Positions 27,886-37,408 of a DNA stretch of 64,000 nucleotides are shown here, piece after piece. The notes beneath the pieces were generated by a model. The model did not search any database. It was not told where the DNA came from and saw nothing but the letters and a program-made list of their open reading frames with translations. Source of the stretch: Nitrososphaeraceae archaeon (GTDB taxonomy: Archaea > Thermoproteota > Nitrososphaeria > Nitrososphaerales > Nitrososphaeraceae); contig JALDRC010000006.1 of the NCBI GenBank assembly GCA_031316115.1, positions 62,001 through 126,000 on the forward strand, given 5' to 3'. Within the stretch, counting starts at the first letter, position 1; every line of letters begins with the position of its first letter. The translations under genes were made by a program, and so were the position numbers.

Positions 27886-28506
27886 TTACTTTGTAATTTT
27901 AATTGAATTTATTATTTTATTTATAACTGGAAGATCAGTATCAAAATTCTCTATTGTAGAGCGATAATCCAGAGTAAATAAATTATTATTGATAATGGCA
28001 TAAATTTCCAGCAATTTGCCATCTATTCCATTTTCTACTAACTGGTATTGAACTATATGGCTTGCAGAGGGGTTACCATCTATACTATACTTTGTTAAAT
28101 TCTTTTCTAATATTTCATAGGCACTATAGATAGAATTAGGTGAATTTTTTCCAAAATCTTCTGCTTGTTGAAGAACAAAATCATTGTTGAGTTTTTCAGA
28201 ATTTGGCAGGAAAGAAAAGGATATACCTAGGAAGGAAAATGGGTTATCCTTGATTAATTTAGCATCTAAAACATGAAATTTTGATATTTTTTTCTCTAAT
28301 GTCCAGTTTTCAGGATACATAAACGAAAACTTGGAGTTACTAAAAGTTTGCCATCCGTCAGAATTTTCTTTAGATATTTCTGCTGATTCCTGACCATAAA
28401 TTTTATGCATAATATTTTCATCAATAAAAAATGTTAAAGGTAAAAAAATTAATAATATAAAGATAAAAGGTATAAAGAAAGTTCTCCTGGATTCAATATT
28501 AAACAT
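27886..28506 (-). CDS. Exported PsbP/DUF1795-like protein
   Basis: 206 residues. An N-terminal hydrophobic segment (FFIPFIFILLIFLPLTFFID, about 10-29) acts as signal or anchor. The outer domain starts DGWQTFSNSKFSFMYPENWT, where the F.f.YP.NW pattern is characteristic of PsbP-like/DUF1795 domains, and ends with strands such as GKLLEIYAIINNNLFTLDYR. Archaeal members are secreted proteins of unknown role. It follows the ileS start region in the same direction but with about 150 bases between, so probably its own transcript. Confidence 0.75.
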   Translation of the reverse strand: MFNIESRRTFFIPFIFILLIFLPLTFFIDENIMHKIYGQESAEISKENSDGWQTFSNSKFSFMYPENWTLEKKISKFHVLDAKLIKDNPFSFLGISFSFLPNSEKLNNDFVLQQAEDFGKNSPNSIYSAYEILEKNLTKYSIDGNPSASHIVQYQLVENGIDGKLLEIYAIINNNLFTLDYRSTIENFDTDLPVINKIINSIKITK

Positions 28507-28642
28507 ATTTTAAATAGATACAAGAAACTATTATTAATAAACTATTACAAAACAAGTCAATTTATTTATTAAAATAAATTTAATGTAAATTATCAGATAG
28601 AACTAAAATGAATTATGAAAGTTAGCGACTGTGACCGTTTAG

Positions 28643-29605
28643 TTAGCTTATATACCCCATGTTAGATTTTCTGTCTTGTGGAAAAATTTGTTGTACTTCA
28701 TCTTGCCCGCCTTCTGTAAGCATACCAGACGAGTTTTGATTTGCTTTTGTCATCATTTGTTGTTCGAGATTTTTGATCAATAGTTCAGTATCTTTAGCTC
28801 GTTTGTTTATTTCATCCATATTTACAGTTATGCTCAACATATGCGTAATAGTCTCAAGTATTTTCTTGGAAGCATTTGCATCAATAACATATCCAGATGT
28901 TTCACCTAATAAACATAGTCCATCCATTCCATGCATCTTTCCTAGTCCTATAATAATTCCATTCATTCCAGTAATATTCCCAGTGTCTAAGGAAGACACA
29001 TTATGATTCCTAAAGGTTTTTACTAAACTAGTATTAGTTGCGGTTCCAAAGACTCTTGGACTTTTGGTGAAAGTACCTGTTACATATGCTGCTAGGGAAT
29101 AAATATTTGAAATATTAAATTTTGTAACAACATCAAGAATTTTTTCTGTAAGAACATATTCTGAGCCTGGAACGATAGGTTGAGAATCCCCAGTAAGAAG
29201 AATCAGATCCATTTGTGATAAATAACTGTCGTTATCATTGGCAATATTTTTGTTGACAGGAGGAACATCACCATTATCAACTTTTTGCTCTGTATTTTTC
29301 ATGGTTTCATAGTTTCTTGAAATATTCTTTCTAGATTTCGGTTTTTTACTTTCTCTTTTTACATAATAAATACTATTTTTTACTATTTCAGATGTTCCAT
29401 CTTGGTTTATGGTTATTTGGGGAGAGTAGAAACAAGAAAAAATATCAGCTAAATGAACAGCAGAAAGCTGTTTTATCAAGTAATCTATAGCTACTTTTCC
29501 AACAAAGCCAGTACCTGGAAAACCACAAATTAGAGAAGGATTATTTAAGGATGGAGATTTTTCTTTAGAATAGACTATTTTGACAGGATTGGAGTAAGAA
29601 AACAT
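28643..29605 (-). CDS. PAC2-family protein (proteasome assembly chaperone homologue)
   Basis: 320 residues. The hallmark is SLICGFPGTGFVGKVAIDYL near the N-terminus, followed by ADIFSCFYSPQ and DLILLTGDSQPIVPGSEYVL. The C-terminal half contains MNGIIIGLGKMHGMDGLCLL and GETSGYVIDANASKK, all typical of the archaeal PAC2 (PF09754) group. A long acidic/basic insertion (about 85-135) replaces the short loop of smaller members. Eukaryotic PAC2 assists 20S proteasome assembly; the archaeal role is assumed but not proven. Divergent from the nnrD gene with 115 bases between. Confidence 0.88.
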   Translation of the reverse strand: MFSYSNPVKIVYSKEKSPSLNNPSLICGFPGTGFVGKVAIDYLIKQLSAVHLADIFSCFYSPQITINQDGTSEIVKNSIYYVKRESKKPKSRKNISRNYETMKNTEQKVDNGDVPPVNKNIANDNDSYLSQMDLILLTGDSQPIVPGSEYVLTEKILDVVTKFNISNIYSLAAYVTGTFTKSPRVFGTATNTSLVKTFRNHNVSSLDTGNITGMNGIIIGLGKMHGMDGLCLLGETSGYVIDANASKKILETITHMLSITVNMDEINKRAKDTELLIKNLEQQMMTKANQNSSGMLTEGGQDEVQQIFPQDRKSNMGYIS

Positions 29606-29720
29606 ATCAAACTATATATGTTATTCTTTCTTTCTTTAAATGTTCCGGGCAATTTGATTTCTTCACTTAAAAGTAGAATATAGGAAAGTTTATTGAATCT
29701 AACCATTTTTCTTTCTATTA

Positions 29721-30596
29721 TTGGAATTTACTGGAACAATTACCATTAATGATCAAGTTATAAAAAAAAATACAATTGCCAGGAAAATCGCATCAAGAAA
29801 AGGAGACAATGGAATAGTGTTAGTGGTTGGAGGTAGTAGAATATATCACGGAGCACCAATTCTAGCATCGATAGCAGCTCTAAGAGTAGGTACTGATTTA
29901 GTATATACTTTCGTGCCAAAAAGTAATGTAAATGTAACCAGAACTGCTTCTCCAAATTTGATTGTTTTACCTTTATCGGATGAAAGATTAACAGTAGGTT
30001 CTGCATCAAAGTTGATAAAATCTATGCCAAAGAAGAGTAACTCTGCAGCTATCGGTATGGGATTGAATATTGCCAAGAAAGAAGCCTTAATAACCTTGAT
30101 TAGAAAATTACTTGAGAACCGTACTAGATTAGTATTAGATGCATCTGCTCTGATACCTGAAATATTACCTATTATCACAAATACAGAGAGCATAATTACA
30201 CCCCATGGTGGCGAGTATATGAGAATTTTTGGTACGGAATTGAAGGAATTGTTGGAAGACCAAATTAATGATGTGGTTAAAAAGGCTAGAGAACATGGAA
30301 TTACTATTGTCCTAAAAGGATGGAGAAATATAATATCGGATGGAAAACAGACCACGGTAATAAAAAGAAGTACACCTGCTATGACAGTAGGAGGTACCGG
30401 AGATGTCCTTGCTGGGCTTGTAGCAGGATTGTATTGCAAAATGGGTTCATTTAATGCGGGTTGCTTTGGTGTATATTTTAATGGCAAAGCTGCTGAACTA
30501 GCCTATAACAAGGTAGGATTGCATATGATGGCTACTGATTTGTTGGAGAATTTACCAGAAATAATGAAAAAATATGATTTAATATCAGAAAACTGA
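29721..30596 (+). CDS. nnrD: ADP-dependent NAD(P)H-hydrate dehydratase
   Basis: 291 residues of the ribokinase-like YjeF C-terminal domain. Matching motifs are VLVVGGSRIYHGAPILASIA (31-50), the PHGGEYMRIFG motif (about 160), LKGWRNIISDG and the phosphate-binding STPAMTVGGTGDVLAG (about 217-232) with the catalytic Asp of GTGD. The enzyme repairs hydrated, damaged NADH and NADPH using ADP or ATP. In bacteria it is often fused to the epimerase NnrE; here only the dehydratase half is present and no epimerase lies beside it. Translation starts at a TTG at 29721; no ATG lies between it and the first motif. Confidence 0.93.
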   Translation: MEFTGTITINDQVIKKNTIARKIASRKGDNGIVLVVGGSRIYHGAPILASIAALRVGTDLVYTFVPKSNVNVTRTASPNLIVLPLSDERLTVGSASKLIKSMPKKSNSAAIGMGLNIAKKEALITLIRKLLENRTRLVLDASALIPEILPIITNTESIITPHGGEYMRIFGTELKELLEDQINDVVKKAREHGITIVLKGWRNIISDGKQTTVIKRSTPAMTVGGTGDVLAGLVAGLYCKMGSFNAGCFGVYFNGKAAELAYNKVGLHMMATDLLENLPEIMKKYDLISEN

Positions 30597-30761
30597 TCAT
30601 AGGAAATCATAAAGTTATAACATTGTTTTATATGAAACGATCAATATTTGGTTTTAACAGTTGCTAGATTCAAATTGAAAAAATAAAAAATAAAAAAATA
30701 GATAGATTTCATATTATTCTTTTATCTTAATTAATGTAGTATTTTTAATATCCAAACCTAA

Positions 30762-32210
30762 TTATGTAGATTTTGAAATTTTGAGGATAAGTTTATCTGT
30801 TGTATCCATATCAGACTTGTTAATCGTTGGAATTGTGACTAATCTGTAATTCAAAATTCTGAAATAACAAGTAATCAAATATGACCATATACAAAGATAT
30901 TTATTTTTAGCTTGATTGTTTGAATAAATTGTAATAATACCATTATCTTCATCAAACTTTATTCCTCCTGAACAGAAGATCCTTAGAGCTCTATCTATAA
31001 TTTTTAGCAGGTCTTCTTTATCCATATTTTTGAAATCGATTCCATACTTTTCCAATATGTCATTCATAACTAGAGAAAAAGCATTATTGGCATCATCAAA
31101 TCCAGAATCATGATTAAAATTCAGAGTCTTATTTGTCTTATTTTTTTCAGGACTAAATGAAATTAAATTTTTATTTTGTAATTCATTGCTGTTTTCTGAA
31201 GCAGATTTGAAATAAGATAAATACAAGTTCGAGTTTGAATTGTTTGCTATCTCTTCAACAAATTTCATAAATTGAATAATCTTTAGTTGAATATCATTAT
31301 CAATATTGATGAGTGGTCTTAATTCAATAGCTCTATTCCATTCTTCTTCAAAGGTTTTCATATAAGAAAATCCCAATACATCTATTGAGGTGAATAAAGC
31401 TGCTTTACCATTTCCACCGTCAATATTTATTATGTTACTAGAATCAATTAAAACAATATTAGAAAAAATATTTCCCACCTTAATAGTAATATCATGTGGA
31501 AGTGTAAGTAAACTATCATGTCCCAGACACTGATTTGATATTAAGAATTGAATTTTGATATTTTTCTTAAGTGCTTTAATTAATGATTCCCTACATTGAG
31601 ATATTAATCTCAACCCCCAAATATCCAGAATAGCCGTTACAGATATTCTAGAATTTTCAATTAATGTGATAAGCCTTTGATATGTAGATTTAGCATCCAA
31701 TATGAAGTACCTTTTTTCTTCTAAGCCTTTTTGGTAATTATTTTGATCATTCATCTTTTCTAATTTTTCTATGACTTTTTTCATATTCTTCAATCGTTGC
31801 TCCTGTACAGATATAATTTCTTCAAAAGCTTCTTTTGGGGTAATGGCACTACATATTAGTGGTTTTTGCTGGGAAATGACAGATAATCCTTTTTTTTCCA
31901 ATTTTTTTAAAGTTAGATATATTTTTGTTCTCGGTAAACTAGAATAATATGCTATTTCACTAGCAGAAAGCGACCCTCTTCCAATGAGGGTTAGATATGC
32001 TTTAGCTTCATAATATGATAGACCAAATTCTTCTAGATTCCCTATATGATGGATGTGATTATCGTGAGGAAATGTTTTTGGATTATTAAATCTAATAGAT
32101 TCATGTATGTATTGGTTTGGTATTAAATTTCTATTTTCTTTATTTTCCCCTGTAATTATCATATTAGGAGGACGAGTGGAATCTTCTTCATGATTTGAGC
32201 TAGGCTTCAT
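30762..32210 (-). CDS. TrmB-family transcriptional regulator
   Basis: 482 residues. After a disordered N-terminus of about 60 residues comes the TrmB winged helix: LEEFGLSYYEAKAYLTLIGR, ASEIAYYSSLPRTKIYLTLK, then KGLSVISQQKPLICSAI and the following coiled coil ISVQEQRLKNMKKVIEKLEK. The central part (about 165-320) is a phospholipase-D-like domain in the manner of TrmB C-terminal domains, which bind sugars. Asn/Ser-rich insertions follow. These regulators control sugar or central metabolism genes in archaea; the target here is unknown. It diverges from the CdvB-like gene, so it could control that promoter, though this is speculation. Confidence 0.85.
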   Translation of the reverse strand: MKPSSNHEEDSTRPPNMIITGENKENRNLIPNQYIHESIRFNNPKTFPHDNHIHHIGNLEEFGLSYYEAKAYLTLIGRGSLSASEIAYYSSLPRTKIYLTLKKLEKKGLSVISQQKPLICSAITPKEAFEEIISVQEQRLKNMKKVIEKLEKMNDQNNYQKGLEEKRYFILDAKSTYQRLITLIENSRISVTAILDIWGLRLISQCRESLIKALKKNIKIQFLISNQCLGHDSLLTLPHDITIKVGNIFSNIVLIDSSNIINIDGGNGKAALFTSIDVLGFSYMKTFEEEWNRAIELRPLINIDNDIQLKIIQFMKFVEEIANNSNSNLYLSYFKSASENSNELQNKNLISFSPEKNKTNKTLNFNHDSGFDDANNAFSLVMNDILEKYGIDFKNMDKEDLLKIIDRALRIFCSGGIKFDEDNGIITIYSNNQAKNKYLCIWSYLITCYFRILNYRLVTIPTINKSDMDTTDKLILKISKST

Positions 32211-32405
32211 TATGATTATTTCAATAATCGATATTAAGAATAAAATCCCTTTGTCAATTAGATTATGTCAAATCTAAAAAAAATACTAAGCTAAACCAGA
32301 CAGAACCTTGTCACCATTGATAGATGTTACCATGGTTAAAAGTAATGATTGAACATAGGGGTATTAAGTGTTATTTTATACTACAAAGAAGAGGGTAAAA
32401 AATAG

Positions 32406-33137
32406 ATGGATAATGATGGAAATTTTAACTATGTGAAAACTAATTCAATATATCAAGGATACGATTCGTACGATAATAAAAGTAAAAGGTACAACAATAA
32501 TAACTTAAATCTTACACAATCAGCATATCGAACCTCAATTTCAGCAACGAACAATAACCCTATGATGGATTTAAATGAATTTTACTCTGTAAAACATAAC
32601 GTGCCTTTAAGACCAAAGATAGATCAAATCAAATATAGGATTAATTCAGAGATTTTGAAATTTCATAAAATTTTCAATGAATTGAAAAATCAAGATGAAG
32701 AAGGAGTTAGAAAACTAATCTTATCATTAAAAGAAAATAATATTCAATATACTTCTCTAGTCTGTTCAGAATTGAACAAGATCAGAAAAACTAGTAAGAT
32801 CATTTGGATCTCTAAAGTAGTTTTAGATTTATTAGAAAAAGATATCAAAGGGATATCGAATTTTAAGGATTTGGTAGAAATATTTCCTGCATCATTATCT
32901 GTAATAAAGAGCATTAGAACAATGCTTTTCTCACACTTGAACGAATCTGAACATGATCTAAGAAACATAACTGACCTGTTGATTGATGTCTTAATTAATG
33001 CTAGTCAAGTAGGAGGATATTTAATTAATTTCAAACTAGCTAATAACAAAGCATTACTGATTTTGGATGATGCTAAATTTGAGGCAGAAGATAAAATAAA
33101 AAGTGAGTTTTTGCCTATTCCTGATCCAAAATTGTAA
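32406..33137 (+). CDS. CdvB-like (ESCRT-III/Snf7 family) protein
   Basis: 243 residues. Residues 1-75 are Asn/Tyr/Ser-rich and disordered. From about 76 on, the text follows the CdvB core: LRPKIDQIKYRINSEILKFH (helix 1), QYTSLVCSELNKIRKTSKII (NELAEIRK region), VVLDLLEKDIKGISNFKDLV, then PASLSVIKSIRTMLFSHLNE and SEHDLRNITDLLIDVLINAS. The last two correspond to the ...VVKSVRSGL..VMP.AE.EL.EI..LL pattern of archaeal ESCRT-III. No C-terminal wing for CdvC binding is seen. CdvB proteins form filaments in cell division and membrane remodelling; this looks like a divergent paralogue. Confidence 0.7.
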   Translation: MDNDGNFNYVKTNSIYQGYDSYDNKSKRYNNNNLNLTQSAYRTSISATNNNPMMDLNEFYSVKHNVPLRPKIDQIKYRINSEILKFHKIFNELKNQDEEGVRKLILSLKENNIQYTSLVCSELNKIRKTSKIIWISKVVLDLLEKDIKGISNFKDLVEIFPASLSVIKSIRTMLFSHLNESEHDLRNITDLLIDVLINASQVGGYLINFKLANNKALLILDDAKFEAEDKIKSEFLPIPDPKL

Positions 33138-33274
33138 TGTACTATTGCATGGTTCTTTTTGTTTGTTTTTTTTTAAATTATTTTTCCTTTAATTAGTGAC
33201 CTTGAATTCAAAAAATGAATTTAATAAAGAAAGGTTATGAGTTATTAATTTCTGAATTTAGATTTGATTGATGG

Positions 33275-35116
33275 TCACTTTTTTGCTTCATCGATACAGA
33301 AAATTGATTCATTTCGATGCAATGCAGACCCTGAGACGAGATTTAGGATAGAATTAGTAACATTATCTAGTCTGGATTCTACTCCCTCAATATTTCCAGG
33401 TAGTACAAGATAAAGCCTGATATTTGATCCTAAAACATCAGAAAGCTCTTGATTAACAGTAGCTGTATATGGTCTGAGTGCACCTCTAAAAACCTCTGAT
33501 CTTGCTCTCAAAAGACCAGATATTTTCTTTCCTGTTGGAGAGTCTGGACCCAATAAAACGATTATTCCCGTTGAATTTTTGTACTTTGATGGTTCATGTG
33601 TAGCGCCTTCTGGAGCTAATGCCCTTACGGCTTCTTTAGTGAGAAGGCCAGGAATATGGATATAATTATTTACCAAGTCTTCCCATTCGCTCCTTGTTAA
33701 TGAATTCAAATCTTTAGTGTAATCATAGTCGCCTGTTACATGTATTACTGCATCTATGTTTCCAAATTTTGTTTTAGCAGTATTAAAAATCATTCTTACC
33801 TTATCTTCGTCTGAAAGATTTATTGAATGACTATGAAATGAGTTGTAATGCTGTAAATCTGTAGGATTGTTTGTAAGAATTATTACCTGTTTGACACCTA
33901 TCGTGTTGAGCTCATTAGCAATATTTGTTACACGGTCTACATCTCTTTTATTTGAAGATGTTGTGGTAATCACTACTACTTTATTCTTTAAATTTTCAAA
34001 TGAGCCTTTATCTATGGAAGTTCCGATAATTGGTTTTACTGGATAAAAAACCCTATCATTTGGAATAACTCTTCCGTTTATCAATTTACTTATCTTATCA
34101 TCTGATAAAGTTATGACCATATCAGCCACTTCTTCTTGGCTTAGGAATTCGTTATCTACGATCATTTTGCTAGTATTGTTCTGTATTTTTTCAGCGATCT
34201 CTTGAATTTTGGTTATCATCCCATTGATTATCTTTGTTAATTCTGTATTTGTGATATCTGCATTGCCAGAGTTTTCAGATCCAGTATTCTGAGATCTATC
34301 AGAAGATATTGTTGCAGCTATTTTTTTAATCCCTTCTGAAAATACATCTGTAGGTTCACCGAGCAATTCCAAACCCTGTACCGCACATTTTTCAATCTCC
34401 ACAGAATTTAATCCAGGGTAACCTCCTATCCTAAGAAACTCTGCTGCCGCTTTGGGGTATACCGTTTTATAAATCCTATCTGAATGTACAGGACCTGGAT
34501 TTGTAGCAACTGATTTTATCCCTTTCTCCGCTAACTCCCACGCGAGAGCCTCAGATAATCTATTTTTTGCTCCTTGTGAAGCGGTATATGGAGTTCTGAA
34601 TCTATATGGCCTTTGTTCATATTTGTTTTCCTCTGTAAAGAAGGTAGCGATTGTGATTATTTTGGAGCCTTTTTCCATTACTTTTAAGCTTTGAACCGAA
34701 GTCCAAAAGGTACCTGTTAAATGGATGGCAACACAATCCTTGAAATCTTGAAATGAGGCATTAGTAAAAGTTTTGACAGGTCCTGAAACTCCAGCATTAT
34801 TTACTAAAATATCGACCTTTCCAAAATCTTGTCTAATATTTTCGAACATTTGATTAATTCCTGTTTCATCTGAAACATCTACTCCTGGATAGGCCTTTAC
34901 AATCCCGTCTGAACCTACTCTTTGAATAATCTCATTTAATATTTCTGTGGTTTGATCCAAAGGTTCTTTCCTTCGTCCCATTATAACGATGTTTGCACCA
35001 TTTTCTGCAAATTTCTTTGCTATCGCTTGTCCAATACCTGTTCCACTTCCAGTGATGACAACTAATTTATTAGAAAATTTTAAATTTGGAGACTTTTTTT
35101 CAGGGGTACTTGTCAT
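33275..35116 (-). CDS. Tandem short-chain dehydrogenase (two SDR domains), malonyl-CoA reductase N-half-like
   Basis: 613 residues. The first SDR domain has TGSGTGIG (about 21-28), NNAG (about 108), YTASQGAKN as active-site Tyr...Lys-like motif and PGPVHSDRIYKTVYPKAAAE, which resembles the PGPIESDRI..VF segment of Chloroflexus malonyl-CoA reductase. The second domain begins NKVVVITTTSSNKRDVDRV, has VIHVTGDYDY in place of NNAG, lacks a clear YxxxK, and may be structural. An Asn/Ser-rich linker joins them. It could act as malonate-semialdehyde reductase in the hydroxypropionate/hydroxybutyrate CO2-fixation cycle; this is inference from domain layout. In the first domain Lys of YxxxK is replaced (YTASQ), so the site should be checked. 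Confidence 0.75.
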   Translation of the reverse strand: MTSTPEKKSPNLKFSNKLVVITGSGTGIGQAIAKKFAENGANIVIMGRRKEPLDQTTEILNEIIQRVGSDGIVKAYPGVDVSDETGINQMFENIRQDFGKVDILVNNAGVSGPVKTFTNASFQDFKDCVAIHLTGTFWTSVQSLKVMEKGSKIITIATFFTEENKYEQRPYRFRTPYTASQGAKNRLSEALAWELAEKGIKSVATNPGPVHSDRIYKTVYPKAAAEFLRIGGYPGLNSVEIEKCAVQGLELLGEPTDVFSEGIKKIAATISSDRSQNTGSENSGNADITNTELTKIINGMITKIQEIAEKIQNNTSKMIVDNEFLSQEEVADMVITLSDDKISKLINGRVIPNDRVFYPVKPIIGTSIDKGSFENLKNKVVVITTTSSNKRDVDRVTNIANELNTIGVKQVIILTNNPTDLQHYNSFHSHSINLSDEDKVRMIFNTAKTKFGNIDAVIHVTGDYDYTKDLNSLTRSEWEDLVNNYIHIPGLLTKEAVRALAPEGATHEPSKYKNSTGIIVLLGPDSPTGKKISGLLRARSEVFRGALRPYTATVNQELSDVLGSNIRLYLVLPGNIEGVESRLDNVTNSILNLVSGSALHRNESIFCIDEAKK

Positions 35117-35210
35117 ATATTTTTTGCAACCTCTTTAAGGCTTTTAATCTTTTTGATATTATAGTTAACTTTAAGAATGGAATAGTAGCGATCTAACATA
35201 GTAATCAAAA

Positions 35211-35792
35211 ATGAGACCATCCAAAAGAGTTTCTTTCATAGCATTAGTTTGTATTTTTGGTTGTTACATATTATCTACTTCTGGAATCTTGATCAAAGAT
35301 TCATATGCACATTCTCTTTTTAACTCTGCAGGTCAAACAATTGGAAAATATTATGTTCAGATAGCAACAGAGCCGGAAATTCCAACTACTGGTCAAGATG
35401 CTAAAATACTTTTGAGGGTATCAACTGAGGAAAAAGATATGGAAGTTAACGATATTCCAATTACTGTTTCCATTACAAAAAATGGAGTTGAATTTCATAG
35501 AACTCCCCAAATAATAGTAACAAATGGGCATTATGAGTTTGATTATAAATTTCCCGAACCAGGAAATTATATTTTCTATATCGATTTACAAGACCTTTAT
35601 TTTACTGGTAAAACAATTACATATACATTCAATATTGGCACTCTCAACCCATTTGGCTATATTTTCTTTTCATTGATAAGTTTTGCAGTAGCAACTCCTT
35701 TAGTAATAATAGCAGTAATCTTTATTAAAAATAAAAAACGTGCTGCAAGAATTGCTAAAAGCCAGAATCAAAATTCTACTGATCCTACATAA
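35211..35792 (+). CDS. Membrane-anchored extracellular protein with YtkA-like beta domain
   Basis: 193 residues. Residues about 8-33 form a signal peptide ending at DSYAHS. The ectodomain (about 40-145) is an Ig-like beta sandwich: YYVQIATEPEIPTTGQDAKI, NDIPITVSITKNGVEFHRTP and YEFDYKFPEPGNYIFYIDLQ, which resemble YtkA/FixG-like modules. A transmembrane helix (GYIFFSLISFAVATPLVIIA) and a short basic tail (KNKKRAARIAK) anchor it. Related domains assist copper or redox proteins, but no metal motif is visible here. A His just after the signal cleavage site (AHSLFNSAGQ) is a possible ligand, as in copper proteins processed at this place. Confidence 0.75.
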   Translation: MRPSKRVSFIALVCIFGCYILSTSGILIKDSYAHSLFNSAGQTIGKYYVQIATEPEIPTTGQDAKILLRVSTEEKDMEVNDIPITVSITKNGVEFHRTPQIIVTNGHYEFDYKFPEPGNYIFYIDLQDLYFTGKTITYTFNIGTLNPFGYIFFSLISFAVATPLVIIAVIFIKNKKRAARIAKSQNQNSTDPT

Positions 35793-35894
35793 CAACCTCT
35801 AACATGAATACATCGCAGAATATTGTAAAAATTAAAGTTATTTTCATATCTGATTTATTTAAATATGAAGGGGTTATAGTAGAAGAAAGGTGTA

Positions 35895-36770
35895 ATGATA
35901 TTTTTGGATAGAAAGCTTCGTGATTTAAGTTTGGAAGAATCATATCCTCAAACATTATATGAAACGCCGTGTATATCAGTAGATAGAAATCGAGATCTTT
36001 GGGTTGCTATAGAAATATGTGCTCAATATTTAGAATCAGCTGTAGATGCTATTTTAGTAAAAAGCGCAGAGGAAATTGTGGGTACAATTGGTGGACGTGA
36101 GATATTAGCCCATTTGAGAAAAAGTCCCATTCCTGATTCATATTTTCGAACAAAGATCGATGATGTCTTTTTTAACCATATTCAGGAAGTAAATAAAGAT
36201 AGTAAACTTGTTGATTTAATAGATGGATGGAAGAGTATTGGAAGAGCATTTTCTGTTATCTCCAATAATGAAGGAGAATATTTTTCTATTTCTGCAAGAA
36301 AAATGCTTGAAATAGGTAAACGATATAAATCCGGAATACATGTGTCCTCATTTCCTAAAAAGGAAATTATCACTTTTAAAGGAGATGAATCATTACGTGA
36401 GATTCTTGATTTAATGTTCAAGCATCATATCAGAAGAGTGTTGTTGGAAAATTCTAATAAATTTATAAGTGATCGAATAATTTTAGGAGAGATTTCCATG
36501 ATCTTGAAATATCAAGACATAGAAAATCTACTTGATATCCCAATTAACCAATTCAAATTTGAGTATACCAAAGACATTACTACTGACTTATCTCTTGGCC
36601 AAATCTGTTTAATAATGGATAAAATGGATCATCCTTGTATAATATATCAAGATTCAATAATTACACCTTGGGATATATCTCTTATGCTGTTATCAGAAAA
36701 TTTGACTGAATTTTCTGGCCAAACATATACACAAAAGAAAGTTTGTCCACATTGTGGAAAAGAAATATAA
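35895..36770 (+). CDS. CBS-domain protein with C-terminal CxxC ending
   Basis: 291 residues. Two CBS-like regions are visible: one around DAILVKSAEEIVGTIGGREI (about 55-75) and one around DESLREILDLMFKHHIRRVL (about 162-181) with ISDRIILGEISMILK. A third pair follows in DLSLGQICLIMDKMDHPCII. CBS modules bind adenosyl ligands and regulate attached functions; no other domain is fused here. The C-terminus ends KVCPHCGKEI, half of a zinc ribbon, which could complete a site in a dimer. Such stand-alone CBS proteins are common in Thaumarchaeota. ATG start. Confidence 0.75.
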   Translation: MIFLDRKLRDLSLEESYPQTLYETPCISVDRNRDLWVAIEICAQYLESAVDAILVKSAEEIVGTIGGREILAHLRKSPIPDSYFRTKIDDVFFNHIQEVNKDSKLVDLIDGWKSIGRAFSVISNNEGEYFSISARKMLEIGKRYKSGIHVSSFPKKEIITFKGDESLREILDLMFKHHIRRVLLENSNKFISDRIILGEISMILKYQDIENLLDIPINQFKFEYTKDITTDLSLGQICLIMDKMDHPCIIYQDSIITPWDISLMLLSENLTEFSGQTYTQKKVCPHCGKEI

Positions 36771-36884
36771 CAAGAAAAAAGGGAATTTGAGACAAGCAAA
36801 GCAAAGTTTTCTAAACTTCTTTTATTATATTTGAATCTATAGATATGTAGAACAAACTATCCAGAGATAGCAAAAAATCTTATA

Positions 36885-37346
36885 TCATGTAGATTTATTT
36901 TGCATTCTAGGTATTGATTTTTGTTTTTCAGGTATTTTCCATGCATATAATGTGACTATAATTGACATTGAAAATAATATGATCCCTATTCCTAGATGCA
37001 AAGTTACAAGATGTGCATGAAGTCGTTCAATGATAACAAAAGCTCCTAATGTTATTTGTGAAATGACTGCAGAACCAGCTATTAAAGAAGCGATTTTCAT
37101 TCCTTTTGGAGTCTGTTTAGATTTTAATATAAACATCATGGTAACAATTACCATTAAACCTGTAATTGCAGCAATAGTTCTATGAAAATATTCTATGATA
37201 AAATCCTCAAGTGGAACCAATCCCGCTGGGCATAATGGCCAATCCGGACATGATAATCCTACTCCAGATGCACTAACATAACCACCTATACAAATCAGTG
37301 TAAAAAGGATAGATAATGTAGAAAAAGTAAGGGTTTTTAAAAGCAT
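36885..37346 (-). CDS. ctaA: Half-size haem A synthase (CtaA/COX15 family), copy 2, in the oxidase cluster
   Basis: 153 residues, four helices. The loop GLSCPDWPLCPAGLVPLE has Cys33 and Cys39; the haem-ligand candidates are His55 (EYFHRTI) and His117 (LHLGIG), with His110/112 close by. It is the last gene of the minus-strand oxidase cluster, 62 bases after the plastocyanin gene, which supports a role in making haem A for this oxidase. It shares the SCPDWPLCP loop with copy 1 at 20.7 kb but otherwise differs, so the two are old paralogues. They might act as a homo- or heterodimer to give the eight-helix unit. Confidence 0.92.
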   Translation of the reverse strand: MLLKTLTFSTLSILFTLICIGGYVSASGVGLSCPDWPLCPAGLVPLEDFIIEYFHRTIAAITGLMVIVTMMFILKSKQTPKGMKIASLIAGSAVISQITLGAFVIIERLHAHLVTLHLGIGIILFSMSIIVTLYAWKIPEKQKSIPRMQNKST

Positions 37347-37408
37347 TCTATTGCCTTTTCATTTTGCACTTCATAGATACATCTATGCTTTCAAGGTTTT
37401 CAGAGATA

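Noticed and set aside
29846-30487. 213-codon minus-strand frame inside nnrD
   Set aside because: It lies fully opposite a gene with clear family motifs; it has no recognisable domain.
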